Positions 10,801 through 22,332 of a stretch of DNA of 64,000 nucleotides are shown here, in pieces. Source of the DNA: Tetracladium setigerum (Eukaryota > Ascomycota > Leotiomycetes > Helotiales); contig PZJY01000002.1 of NCBI GenBank assembly GCA_031472005.1, forward strand, positions 3,224,001-3,288,000. The letters run 5' to 3'. The notes beneath the pieces were generated by a model, which saw only the letters and a list, made by a program, of their open reading frames with translations, had not been told where the DNA came from and did no database searches. A program made the position numbers and the translations under genes. The number at the start of each line of letters is the position of its first letter. The first letter of the stretch is position 1.

Positions 10801-13668
10801 CCAGGTAAGCCAAAGGCGAGGATTTATTTACTACCTCACACGCCGAGCGGTTACTTTTGTCCTCGACATTGTTGAGGAACAGAATAAGGCAAAGGAAAAG
10901 GAAAAGACAAAATCATCACCTCAAACCACGACATCGACTTCAACCCAATCTCCGAATTCACCGTTTCCAAATGAGCTAGGTCCTGATGAACTCCAAACCC
11001 GTATCAATGATCTCCTTGCAGATGGAAAGAAATTCGTCAATGCGAACGATCCTCAAACACATGCACCGGCACCTAGAGAATCGACTGACAACTTCGACTT
11101 CATGGGTCATCGGCAATTTTCACCACAGAACACCTATCATCTGAGGCTTATTGCTCCACAAATTCAGCTGCAGAGTGACAAGAACCCCAAGGCAGTTGTT
11201 TTGGTGACTGCCAAGGGAATGGAGTTGAAAGTGATCGAGGTCATGGATAAAGATCGTCTGTTTGACGATGTGAGTGGACTTGTCCAACGTCGATTCACGG
11301 TTGCCATGGACAGCACTCAATTTTTCGTCACTCATCAAAAATGGTTCTCCTCACAACTGCTCAGCATGTATTCGGGAAGTCGCTATGGAACTCCAGCGGG
11401 CTCTGCTTGGCCCCCATGGGTGCCAATGGAAGTTATGTTTGACTTTCAGACTGATCCATTTGGCTTCAAGCGTATCGTGCAAAAGACTTCGGCAACTCTG
11501 CGCTACAATAAATTCAATGCTCTACGTCTCAAATATAACGATGAGCTCAGTGGCGAAGGCGACAAGAACACCGCACCAAGCGCGACCGAGAACCGAATGG
11601 ACCATTTCTGGGTGGAGTTTCCTCAAATCCGTGCACTCTGTAACTCATCTCAGTATTACGCCATTTACATTATTGTCATGGATCTTTTGATGTACAGCGA
11701 GCCGCTTGAGAAGACAAGATCTGAGCGCCTTGAGAAGATCATGCTGGCCTCTGACTTCAGCGATCTGAGAGGAGCACCGGAAATGGTCATTCGTCTGCAA
11801 GAACGTATTCGACAACTTGAAGAGATCAAAACCCAGTTCCAGATCAATTCCAAGTACTTGGATAAACAGGGCTGGGAGGATCGACTTTTGCTCGAGAAGG
11901 ACTTGACAAGTTGCTCAGATGAGCTTTTCTTCCTGATGAAAGCAATCACGACTTCTCAAAGAAAGACCGAAGGTGCACAGACCAGTGGCCTGCTCAGATG
12001 GAATATTGCGGCAGATGAGATTGTATGGCATCTGCTTCAAGACAATAATGAGCCACTCATAGAGTTCCAGCTTGCGAACGCAGAGTACGATCGGACAGAC
12101 AATACGGACGGGTCGCATATCAACTTGATGCAAGTGGGCAAAGCCATAGGACTGAATCTTCTCCCCGATGCTGTGTACCCAGAAATGTTCACCCCTTACA
12201 CAACCGCCAGCCACGGAGAATTCATAGGGGAGGGAAACAAAAGATGGCGCGCGTTTACTGGTATATGCTCGAAGCTATTGCTGGAATTCCAGTAATGGAT
12301 CATTTTGAGGTCAATTTGTTTCCTCTGAAGATTCAGCTTGAACGCGAGGTAGGAAAGCGACTATTTGAGTACATGTTTCCTGGCTCGGGTGACGCGAAGA
12401 ATTTATCGCCGTTCATGGTGAAGAATATGCAACCTGTTGTGGATGACGAGGACGACGACAAAAGCACAATAAGCAGTTCTTTGGGTGGATTGACTCGTAG
12501 GGGCACAGAAAAGGATGACTCCCCTCCCCCTGGTACCAGAGCGGGATCACTAGAGTTGCGGCTCAAACCAACAATGAACTCGGAAGCCCCACCTGTTTCT
12601 TCAACGACAAGCAAAAAGTCAACGAGTTTGCACTCAGCTCATGGAAGTGGGGACGGTCACCACTTTCGACTATTCCAACCAAGCAAACCTTCCCGTTCAC
12701 AGACTTCGAAAACCGTTGTCAAGAAAGGTTCTATTGAGAGTGTGCATGCCAGCATTGCTTCTCGTCAGGCTCTTAACCGCACCAACACAAATACATCAAT
12801 TGCCAGTACTGTCAACGGTGATGGGAAGTCGGGGCGGTTCCAGTTGCATCGAAATAGCAACAATTCTAAGAAAGAGAAACCATCTGACGACTTGAGCAAG
12901 ATGATGTCTCGGGCTTCCAATTACATGACTCTCGCTTATGTCAAAATGCCCAGTGTGGTGCTTTGCCTTAGTTACAAAGGCAAAGACAACAGGAATATCG
13001 TGGATCTTCATGACTTCGTCTTCCGTCTACCGATGATCGAATTCCGCAACAAGACATGGTCGAATTTAGATCTCGCACTCGCACTCAAACGGGAGATCTT
13101 CAAAGCATTGTTTGCGCATACGGGATCCATCCTCGGGAACAAATTCAGCAGACACCGTCCCAATACAGCACAGCAAAGTCGACTCCGTGAGCTTGCCACA
13201 AGTAGCATGTTGCTACCGCCAACAAGCAGCAACGAAGCATCCTACGACAACAGTGATGCGAGCAGCACTCTGGCAACAAGTCCGAGTGATGCCAGGCTTT
13301 CCGAGCGGTCCAGGAGCCCCCGTAGGTCTTTTGCATCAAGCAATCGCCCAGTGAGTGCATCAAGTAGCATGCTCTCAATCCACGTACCAGGAAAGACCCC
13401 GAGCTTTCCCAGTACTATGATGATGACCCCCATGGAGCAGAAAACCACCCGTGCGAGTAGCGGAGAAAGCCAATCAGCAAGTGTTAAGGGAGGCGAAGAG
13501 AAAAGTGGCTTCATGGCAACTACCTTCAGCCGACTCAAAAGAAAAGACCATAGCCAGTCGTCAAGTACAACCGGAGGTGGAGGGGACGAAGAAGGAGGAG
13601 TAGGAGGGACGTCCATCAAAAAAGCCAAAAGCATAATGGGGAAGAAGATTTTAAATGGCTTGACTTGA
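4838..13668 (+). CDS. FMP27: FMP27/Hobbit-family bridge-like lipid transfer protein (needs -1 frame change)
   Basis: A giant hydrophobic-groove protein predicted to move phospholipids at ER-plasma membrane or organelle contacts (BLTP2/Hob family). The reading frame is intronless from 4838 to the stop at 12293-12295; the conserved C-terminus (ARVYWYMLEAIAGIP, then HFEVNLFPLKIQLEREVG) continues in the -1 frame to 13668. A -1 change at 12232-12243 gives 2943 aa, matching family size. Visible: an N-terminal membrane segment at about residues 8-31, the GFWDK motif at 1395-1399, the WPPW motif at 2191-2194, a short coiled coil near 1850-1910 and a Ser-rich basic tail. An intron of GT(12173)...AG(12243) would also restore frame but would delete the VYPEMFTPY segment and has a poor acceptor, so I prefer a missing base or frameshifting. 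See findings for the slippery site. Confidence 0.9.
12232..12238 (+). promoter_or_regulatory. Candidate -1 slippery heptamer GGGAAAC in FMP27
   Basis: In the upstream frame the codons read GAG GGA AAC, so the heptamer is phased G GGA AAC, exactly X XXY YYZ. Sliding back one base gives GGG AAA CAA AAG ATG GCG, which is the frame of the conserved C-terminus. A 7-bp stem (TTACTGG 12255-12261 with CCAGTAA 12289-12295) lies 16 nt downstream and contains the zero-frame TAA. The spacer is longer than usual for efficient frameshifting, and an assembly base loss is at least as likely. Confidence 0.3.
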
Positions 13669-14632
13669 ACAAGCTCGTATTCGTTCGTTTTACCATGTAA
13701 ATTCATTTTGTTTGTTTGTACATTAATTTTGCCTTGGAGATGGGGAGGTAGGCGGGGGCTCTTGTCTTTTTTCGTTGGGCGGAGTCAAAAGGAGAATCTT
13801 CTTTCTTGATTCTAAAGGGAAGGAAACAGCATAAGCATACAACTGGCGTTTTTTAGAGATGCTTTTAAGGATGGCATTCTCCTACCAAAAAATGGCCAGA
13901 ATCTTTTTATTTTGTAAAGTTAATAGCTGACCAGAGAGTGGTCGAAGGAGTAGTAGACTCAGAATGCAAGTGAAATAACACAAGGTGTGGTTTGGCACCG
14001 TTCTGGCGGATGTGAAAAGGCATTTTTGGAATCCTCATTGCAATCCTCAGACGTATTTTCTTTTCGGGGTACAGAAAAGTCTTTTCAATTCTCTGTCACA
14101 CAATCACATCGACTGCAACCTCTGTCTCCCGTCAGACCAAGCACTCAAAGTTGGGGAGGGGGCGGTCAGTCTTCCACGCTCCCACTTTACAACATCTCGT
14201 CATCTCGCTTTCTGCGTTCGTCTTATTCTTGTATCCTTCAAGGACGTGTGATATGATTCTGTCGATCATTTTCGGAAAGCCGCATTGCCAAGCCATACAC
14301 CAAGTCAACAACGAGCTGCCACATTCAGTTAAATCTGAGCTCCTGTTTCTCTTGACAGCTCCCCGTTCTGGAAAGCTTCTTATCTACCCCTCTCGCGTGT
14401 AATTCTCTTTCACTGCATCGCTGTTGTTGAATAGATGGACATGATTGCGCGGGGTTGCCGACCGGCAGTTGTGAATGAAGTCATGGACAAACTCCGTAAA
14501 GCTTGTTTCTATTCAAGGCTATCCTGTATATAAATCTACGAAGGTTGTCAACATTGTCAAGATGCCCTCGCTTAACGAATTTCTCACAGCGAATTGCAAA
14601 CTGCAAGCTGCAAGTTTGAAAATTCCAGCAAA
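13669..14632. other. Intergenic, FMP27 3' region and M28 peptidase promoter
   Basis: About 960 bp. The first part is AT-rich with T runs, fitting a 3' UTR. Short overlapping open frames around 14.0-14.4 kb have no recognisable product. No repeat or RNA gene was noticed. Confidence 0.4.
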
Positions 14633-16542
14633 ATGTTACCTCCCACTCTCTGGCGGCGGACAACACCCATCCTCCTCCTCCTCCTCTCTTCCCTCCCCAC
14701 CTCCCTCTCCCAACGCACCACAAATGCCTCCCTCTCCCCCTTCCCCATCCCCTCTGACCTCTGCGCCATAACATCCTGGCCCACCAACCTCCCCGGCAAA
14801 ATATACACGCCCCAACTCCCCGACTCGGAACTGACGTCCATCATCTCCCAAATCGACCCTATCCGCATCAAAGCCATCATTGAAAAACTCGCATCCTTTG
14901 GCACACGCCACACTCTATCCTCTCAAACCGATCCAAAACGCGGGATTGGTGCTGCGAGGGATTGGCTGTTAGAGCAGTATGAGGGTTTTGCGAAGGAGAG
15001 TGAGGGGAGGATGACGGTCGGGCTGCAGAGCTACATTCAACCGATTGCAAATCGTATTTTGTTTCCGACAAATATTTCGAATATAGCTGCGACGTTGAGG
15101 GGGAGTAGTGATCCGGATCGGTTTGTTGTTGTGAGGTGAGCTGTACTGTACTTTGTTGCGTTGACTTTTGGAAAGATTGGCCGGTGCTGATTTGATTCGG
15201 ACACAACAAGTGGTCATTATGATTCCAGAGCGACAGATATACTCGATTATACGAGTGATGCTCCTGGTGCGGATGATGAGTAAGGTTTCCTATTCCTATT
15301 TTATTCCATTTTTGAGAAAGAGAGAAAAAGAGTGTAGTCTAATAAAGTCCAGTGCTTCTGGTGTAGCAATCTCAATGGAACTTGCCCGTATCATGGCGAA
15401 GCACCGTCCAGCAGCAACGATGATATTCCTTGCCGTAGCAGGAGAAGAGCAAGGCTTGTTGGGTGCTACGCATGCTGCTCAACTTTTAGCGAATGCTTCA
15501 GCCAATGTTGGGGGCATGTGGACAAACGATAGTAAGGTTCCAGCTCTTCGATTGTGTACCTTGTCACACTTTTTTTTTCTTGACCTCATTTTCTTCGAGA
15601 CTCGTATCTTGATTATCAAGGCTAATCTGTTGTCTCAGTTGTTGGCTCGCCGGTTGGAGATGATGGGAAGAATTCCTCACGAATTGTCCGTCTGTTTGCA
15701 CAGGGGGTGAGTTCTGCCCTGTCATACCTCTCACCAATACTGCTGGGCTGCAGACTCCAAGTTTCCGTAGGGGGAAAATGCTCTCTCTCACCTTCTGTCA
15801 GTGTTATTTTTAATAAGAACACAACTAACCTGTTCCAGACCCCAGTAAACGAGACCACCCGAAGAGCAGCTCAACGTATCCAGGTAGGAGGAGAAAACGA
15901 CTCACCAGCTCGCCAACTCGGCCGCTTCACACGAGATGTAGCGAGCAATGCCATCACAGGAATGACAGTCGAAGTCATCTACCGCTTAGATCGTTACCGT
16001 AAAGACCCCCATTACTTCCTGTAAAAAAATTACAAAAGTAAAACAAAAAACACTAACAATCCCCCTTAAAAGTCCGCGGCGGCGACCACCGGCCCTTCCT
16101 CGAAGCCGGCTACGCCGCCAACCGCTTCACAGAACCTCGTGAAGACTTCGCCCATCAACACCAAGACGTCGTCTTCACCAACGGCACGCAGTATGGTGAT
16201 CTCCCGGAATTCTGCGACTACTACTACATCAGCCGCGTGGGCAAGGTAACGGCCGCAGCGACATGGTCTCTCGCTCAAGCGCCCGACGTGCCGAAGAATG
16301 TGACGATTGTGACGACGGGGTTGACTAATGATAGTACCTTGAATTGGGAGAAGGTGAGGGGTGCGGTGGGTTATGAGGTTGTGTGGAGACCGACTGAGGA
16401 GGCTTTTTGGACGCATTTGGTGAGTGTGGGTGATGTGACGACGGCGACGTTGGGGGTTAGTAAGGATAATGTTGAGTTTGGGGTGAGGAGTGTTGGGGCG
16501 AATGGGTTTAGAAGTCCGGCGGTTTTCCCATTCCCTCAGTGA
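14633..16542 (+). CDS. Secreted M28 zinc metalloprotease (aminopeptidase type) with C-terminal Fn3-like domain
   Basis: Predicted to remove N-terminal residues from peptides outside the cell or in the vacuole. Six exons: 14633-15135, 15211-15279, 15353-15531, 15639-15706, 15839-15998 and 16073-16542, giving 482 aa. A signal peptide (Leu/Ser-rich, residues 1-26, cut near SLSQ) follows the start. M28 zinc and catalytic motifs appear in order: VVVSGHYDSR (His ligand), APGADDDASG (bridging Asp), AVAGEEQGLLG (catalytic and ligand Glu), VGDDG, and LRGGDHRPFLEAG (last His). The final about 90 residues (NVTIVTTGLTNDSTLNWEKV onward) look like a fibronectin III fold, the layout of the fungal 'probable zinc metalloprotease' M28B group. 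The exon 5 donor at 15999 rather than 16021 is chosen because only it restores DRYLRGGDH. Confidence 0.9.
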
Positions 16543-17222
16543 AGTAGTTGACTAGGAAATGAGGTACTTAAGCAGCAAAGATAGAGATTTGAGCGAGCAT
16601 ATACCTATTATGAGGTATGAATAGAGATAATGTGTGGTATCTTAGAGGCTCATGTTGCATACTATAAACAAGGCCGTAGGGTTGGTTCATGGCATCAGGC
16701 GAGTCTAACATCAAAGTGACCACAGTTTATAATACGAGCTGTTGATACTCCGTAGACTTACCTAATCTGGCGCGAGATCGATAGCACGGTATAAAGGAAA
16801 GTGGAGGGAATGTGACTTGTTATTAGCATTTGATTTGTTCTTCATCCCATCTGATCATTAGCTACTTCTCTCATCCCGGTAGAAATCCGCGAATCTACTT
16901 AATTTCGTCAAAACCGTGACCCCATTTCCAATTTTCCATTTTTATCTAAATGATATCAGAAACACGCCAAATTCATACCGGCTTTCACTGTGGATTCGCC
17001 ACGCCATTTTGTTGTCGTCTCCGACGGGTATAATGCGAAACACATAACATACTCCACACTCATTATTTCCTCCTTTTTGCCCAATACCAGATGCCCTATT
17101 GCGTTATAGCCCAAGTGTGACCCTTTTTTTTATTTTACAAAAGAGACCCGTTTCCCCACACCAATATTAACTTGGGAACGGTGGGCTAGTGATCCGATAC
17201 ACTGTACTTAGCAGCTAGATTA
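16543..17222. other. Intergenic between convergent M28 and S10 peptidase genes
   Basis: AT-rich 680 bp between two gene ends; it should hold both terminators. A TACTCCGTA motif lies at 16746-16754. No coding signal seen. Confidence 0.5.
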
Positions 17223-19382
17223 TCAAGACAGAACCAAGAGAGATAACGAGACCAGAAGTGACAGGCTCAAAAGGAAAGTGTTAATGCCGACAGAGAAGCC
17301 TGCTGAACGTTTCGTGGGACTTGGTGTAGAAGTAGCTGTGTAAAAGCCAGTGAGAATTTGCGTGGTAGTTGTAGTCACAATACTCCCACCGACTGTGCCA
17401 GATGGTGCAGGTTGAGTTGCTGAAGTCACCTGGCTCCAGTCAGAGGAGGCATCATAGTGAATGCCGTTGATGATGACACCATCGTTCATAATGATCTTAT
17501 TCTTGCTTTCAATATTACAAGTTTCGAGAATATTGCGAATCCAGCAAGTTGGGGCTGGAGAGTTAGGTAACTTGTTGGTGTGTGTGGAGTTCAACGGACC
17601 AGTGGTGTTGAAAGTGGAGAGATTAATTGCTTCTCCAGTGGAAACCGAAGTCCCTCGCATGATACGAGCAAACACTTCAAATGAGGTTTCGGGTTGGTAC
17701 GCTGGGACAGCATGACCTGCATCAAAGATACGACTGAAGGAGAGATTCCCGTATTGTCTAACATCGCCACCAATATAGGTATCGTTGGTAATGATCGGAG
17801 CATAGCCCGCAGCCGGGAAGCGAGTCGCATAATCCGGTGAGGTTGCAGCAGCTACAGCGAGAGATATTGCCTCACCTCCGAACCAGTTGCAGATGTAATC
17901 GCGGTCTCCGTACATAAAACCAACACGAATGCCCGCATTCAGTAGGAACGCTATGTCTGGAATGAACGAGTTCCGCTCGTAATCTCCAGCTGCGGTGAAA
18001 GCTGCAACGACTTGTCTATTGGTTTGCGTGAAATTTACAGGCGATCCAATGGCGCTCAAGAGTTCCGGGGTGTTCAGATACTCCAGGTATGCGTTGGAAG
18101 GAAACGAATCTGGTATGTAGTGGGCAATATCATAGACACTTCGTCCAGCATCAAAGTAGGGCTCCATAACTTTGGCGGTGCAGGTGCTATAAGCTATTGC
18201 ACAGATACTATTGACATTTGGGACATTTCCATCGTGATTGGGGTCCTCAGCAGCGACTGCGGCTCTACATTTTTCGATGAGGGTCTTGCACCCATTCGGT
18301 GCATCGAAGCTGCGACGGGCAAGGTCGGCACGCGTTGGATTGATGGCCGTCAGGCCAAACGTGTTGTTCACTGCCATATAGGGATAGAATGGTGCTTGAA
18401 TAAGATCATCCACACAGCCATTGACAATCCCCAGAGATGCCAGATGGATTTCCAAAGTACCATTAAGCGATAATAACCCATTCAAACGGCGGTTATTCTG
18501 TTCTTCCCACAATGCTGCAAACGCCGGACCATATCTTCCTCCATAGCTCTCGGCAAAGAGATGCACACCCATCGAGTCGCTGTTATTGGGTCTGTATTGT
18601 GGGAAAACTCCCAAGAATCCTTGTAGCATGTGCCATATTCCCATAGCAGATATCTCGGTGGTATTTGCAGTGTTATTGCCATTGAGAGAGCTGAAAGTCC
18701 CATTCATAAAAGTTTGAGAAGGCTGAGAATTCGGAAGTACTTGTGGGGGAGAGTATAGCTGGGAAGTCAAGAGATCGAGGGAACCGTTTGTGGGTGTGTC
18801 ATACGAAAAGCCAACTTGGGTCGGCTGGAGAGAGGTTAGTCCAGAATTCAACGAAATCGAGGCAGAGTAAGGCTTGGAGTGGAATATTGTACAATCTCAA
18901 TCCTTAGATATCTTCCCCAATTGACTCTCTTTGAGGGGACTAGTGGACACGAAACCTACTTGATCAATGTACAGCATATTGGACCCGCGATCCCAACCCC
19001 ATTGTCTCATCGCCGTGCCCATTTTGTTGGCCCCAAGCTCCACGACTTCACACGGTCCGTTCCCAGTAAAGAGCCCAATCATGGAACTCGACCCCGGCCC
19101 TCCATTGAGCCATATTGTGAGCTGATCTGTTGGATCTCGAGCTTCAATGAACCAGAAAAAAAGGTTGGATGAATAATTGCCTGGGATGTTGACCCACCCC
19201 GTGTACTGCTTTTGGTGGTCGAAGGCTGTGTTACAGGTCCCTTTCGGAGGAGATTTATAGGAAATTGTGATATTCCCGTCGACGGGTGAGAGGATTGTGG
19301 TCAGGTTCGATTTCGGAGGGTATTGCGCGCAGGAGAGGTGGATCAGGGAAATTTGGAGGAGGAGGAGCAGAAGGAGGAGCAT
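17223..19382 (-). CDS. Secreted S10 serine carboxypeptidase, probably GPI-anchored
   Basis: Releases C-terminal residues from peptides, acting in the acidic secretory/extracellular space. Two exons: 19382-18960 and 18824-17223 (intron 135 bp), 674 aa. A Leu-rich signal peptide ends near LSCAQ. Family motifs: WLNGGPGSSS (oxyanion region), IDQPTQVGFSYD across the splice, LFAESYGGRYGP (nucleophile Ser), FMYGDRDYICNW (Asp) and FDAGHAVPAYQP (His). The C-terminus is Ser/Thr-rich and ends in a hydrophobic tail (FLLSLSLLVSLSLLVLS) preceded by small residues, as in GPI-anchored proteins. Many N-x-S/T sequons fit secretion. I chose the ATG at 19382 because it sits directly before the signal peptide; the frame is open further upstream to 19577. 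Similar to carboxypeptidase S1/SCPA-type proteins. Confidence 0.92.
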
Positions 19383-20032
19383 TGTCGCCCGCGGGCATCC
19401 ATCAAGGAGAGAGCGATTGGGGGAGCAGAGGAAGAGAGGAAAAGAATACCTAGTAAAAGGAAGAAAGAAAGAAAGAAAGGTAAGAAGGAGCGGGGTGGTG
19501 AAAAGAAGGAAGAGGACGCTGAAGGATTGACGTTGTGGAAGGCTGAGCGAGCAAGGGTAAGCTTCATCATTCCACAATAATCAACACCGAGTGGAATGGC
19601 TGCACGGCAAGCCAGGAACGCGTACTCACTCGACTCCATTCTGTCAGAGATACGAGGACTTACTAGGCCATTTATATTGGACTAGTTACCTACGATCTAT
19701 CTAGATAATTGTGCCATTACAGAACGAAAAGAAACAACGAAATTAGAGCAACAGTAACAATCACAATGTGAATCCGTGTTTCGAGGAGGTCCAAGTTGGT
19801 CTGCATCTGCAAAACGCCCTGCCAAGCCGTGTCTGTGGCGCACCCATCCCGTCCCTTTCTAGAGTTTAAAGTCAGTCACCTTCATCTTAGAATCAATCTT
19901 CACTCCGCTCTTTCATCAATTTACCAGATGTTCTTTCTTGGAATATCTCTCTCTCTCCTTGTAACGCGTTCATTGAGCTGCACTGACGTACATTGATCTG
20001 CGCTCCTTCGCTTAACTGCCTTGGTACTTAGG
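19383..20032. promoter_or_regulatory. Divergent promoter, S10 carboxypeptidase / unknown membrane protein
   Basis: 650 bp between two divergent starts. It contains a GAAA tetranucleotide run at about 19461-19480, in the presumed leader of the carboxypeptidase. Otherwise nothing specific recognised. Confidence 0.4.
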
Positions 20033-21820
20033 ATGGCAACAGCAACGGACGTAAGCATAAACGACATAAATACCCCTTTGAAGCATAGAGAGATACTAAT
20101 TTGTTGATCAATCAGATTATAACCTACATCGGTGTCCCTCTGGCTGTTCTAGGTGTTCTACCGATCATCTACAACACCATTTCAACATTGATCACGCTTG
20201 CCAATGTCAGAAGAGCTCTCAGGCACGGCCGCTTGGCCGGTATCACTCGAGGGGATGTAATAAATCACATCATTGAGGTTGAGTTACCTCGATATACTCT
20301 TGCTCCTTTGCACCGGGAGCATCAGATCAAGGAGTATTGGGGCCTGTGTGAGCACCCATCCCCTATTAAGGGGGAAGCTGGACTATTTTCAAGTAAGCCG
20401 TCCCAAAGTCACTCAACTGTGAAAGACGATCACAATTCTTACACCATTTTCACTAAGCTGGCAAACCAATATAATCGGACTGAAAACCATTCGTTTGGAC
20501 TATTCCGACCAGCTTCGTCAACCACAAGCAGAAGTCGAATTCGAAACTCTTATTTCATTCCTCCTGGACTTGGGAGCTGTGCCCAGCGCAGTCGGCTGGC
20601 GCATGTTGAGAGCAAGTGGGCTCTGGGTCCCTGTGGGAACACCTCTCTTAGTTTCACCAGAAGGAACCGAGCCTGTCCTCACCATTGCTTCTCTGGACGA
20701 CTCGGATGGGAATCTCTCTTTGGCCGTACGATGGTCATCCAGCTGGGGCATGAGAGATCATACATCTCTCCCTCCTTACTGGGTTCTCATTAAAGGCCCA
20801 TTACCTGAAAGACCGGCTACAAATGGCAAAGAACCAGAGACGAATCCATTTGAAAATAAAACCAATGCAGAAACAGAGCTCGCCGAGAAAAGGAACTCGG
20901 CAAAATCGAGATACACACCCACTCCCGAGGAACAACCGCCAGCTATTCGATGCCAAATCAGAGTAGAGGGAATTGTTGATGCAATCCCAGATGACTTCGA
21001 TCCTCAACTATTCGACAGCATCGACATCAGCCACCTAAAAGTGAGCGAGGGGGGTTCCAACACCCTAGGGACGTGGTTCAGCTCAACCATAACCGCCCTC
21101 GGAACATCCTCCCAAACAATCCTTTGGAACTATAAAATTCCTTCTGAGATTCTGGCTTTTGCCAAGAAAGACGCAATTCCTTGCGGTGTTCTCGTTCTTC
21201 TGGGTGTAGTGGAGGAATCCGCGACGCCGGAATGGGCTACTCAGTATAATGACGAGCAAGAGAGATCAGATGCTCAAATGAGAAAATTACAAGCACAAAC
21301 GAGAGCAATGATGAGGGAATCCAGCATGAGTCCGGCTGAGAAGGCAAAGGCTTACAAAGAGAGAACGATGAAGGCTCATGATGACTGGGTGGACGAGATG
21401 AATGCCAATCGGAGGAGGGAAGCTCAACGAGCCGAAACAAGGACTGTGGAAGCGATGCAAAGCCCAAAATGGGATAACAAGCTTGTAGCTGAACACAACT
21501 TAAAATGGTTGAAGAAAGAAGGTCATGTTGATGCCGACCATGATCTAAAAAGAGCTGTAGAGATATTGCTTTGGAGGATGATAAATGAGCCAAGAGTAGC
21601 AGAGGAGATAGCCTCGATGCTAGATCAGTGGAAGGCGTTTGTGGATAACGGTGGGCTGCGAAGGGCGGAGTATTTGGAGTTGAAGGAGAAGCAGGTTGTT
21701 TTCGCACAGGCGAGTCTGGTTCTTTCTATCATTGAGAATTCGGTATCGGCTGCTCATGGCAGCTTGGCCATGGATCTGCAAGAGTGTGTGAGGATATGGA
21801 AAAAGGTTCGGTTGGGGTAG
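20033..21820 (+). CDS. Fungal membrane-anchored protein of unknown function (one apparent lost base)
   Basis: Unknown function. Exons: 20033-20050 (only 18 nt), 20116-20392 and 20458-21820. An N-terminal hydrophobic stretch after MATATD (IITYIGVPLAVLGVLPIIYNTI) is a likely membrane anchor or signal-anchor. The first conserved block ends HPSPIKG and should continue GSWTIFNWQTNIIGLKT, but these lie in different frames: the G run at 20370-20374 has five G where six would keep frame. With that base the protein is 552 aa. The downstream part holds a Glu/Lys/Arg-rich helical region (about residues 375-470) suited to a coiled coil. I have seen similar fungal hypothetical proteins, but no named domain. 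Confidence 0.75.
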
Positions 21821-22332
21821 GGATGGTTGTATAGTAGCGAGAAATGGGAGGAAGGCGTAAGGAGTGAATCTGCTTCAATTCCATCTGAGACTCTTTGGGG
21901 GACGGAACATCTGGTGTCAATAAAGCCAGAAATTGAGAGCCCGCAATATTGGAAATTACTTGCCTTTGCAACTATTCCCATTTTCTTTCCTGTTTTACAC
22001 AGTGGTTCGTGGTTACCTAGGTGTCTAATTTCAGGAAGAGAAACTTTATGCACACAGCAGCTCGCCTACCTTCTCGTCCTAAAGATATTGTCAAGAATTT
22101 CGATATAGCTCCAGCTTCCCTCCTCAACAGAGCACCGTTGTAGTACCGATGTTCGGATTTTTCTTGTAATCTTACTTTCAACTTATATGACTTCGCATTG
22201 ACAAGATGAAAGTGATAGCTTGAATGTTTGATATTCTATTGTAATCTTACAATACTTTACAGTTACCTCACATAGGATTCCTCAACATGAGACTCCACTC
22301 TAATAATATACATCCAGGATCTAGTGAAAAAT
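21821..22332. other. Intergenic between convergent unknown gene and COQ3
   Basis: About 510 bp, AT-rich, non-coding, presumed 3' ends of both neighbours. Nothing else seen. Confidence 0.4.

Noticed and set aside
12173..12243. An intron GT(12173)...AG(12243) to explain the FMP27 frame change
   Set aside because: It restores frame (71 nt) but has a weak AAAAG acceptor and no clear branch site, and it would remove the conserved-looking VYPEMFTPY segment.
20347..20370. A GTGAGC...AAG intron to explain the frame change in the 20-kb gene
   Set aside because: Only 24 nt, far too short to splice.
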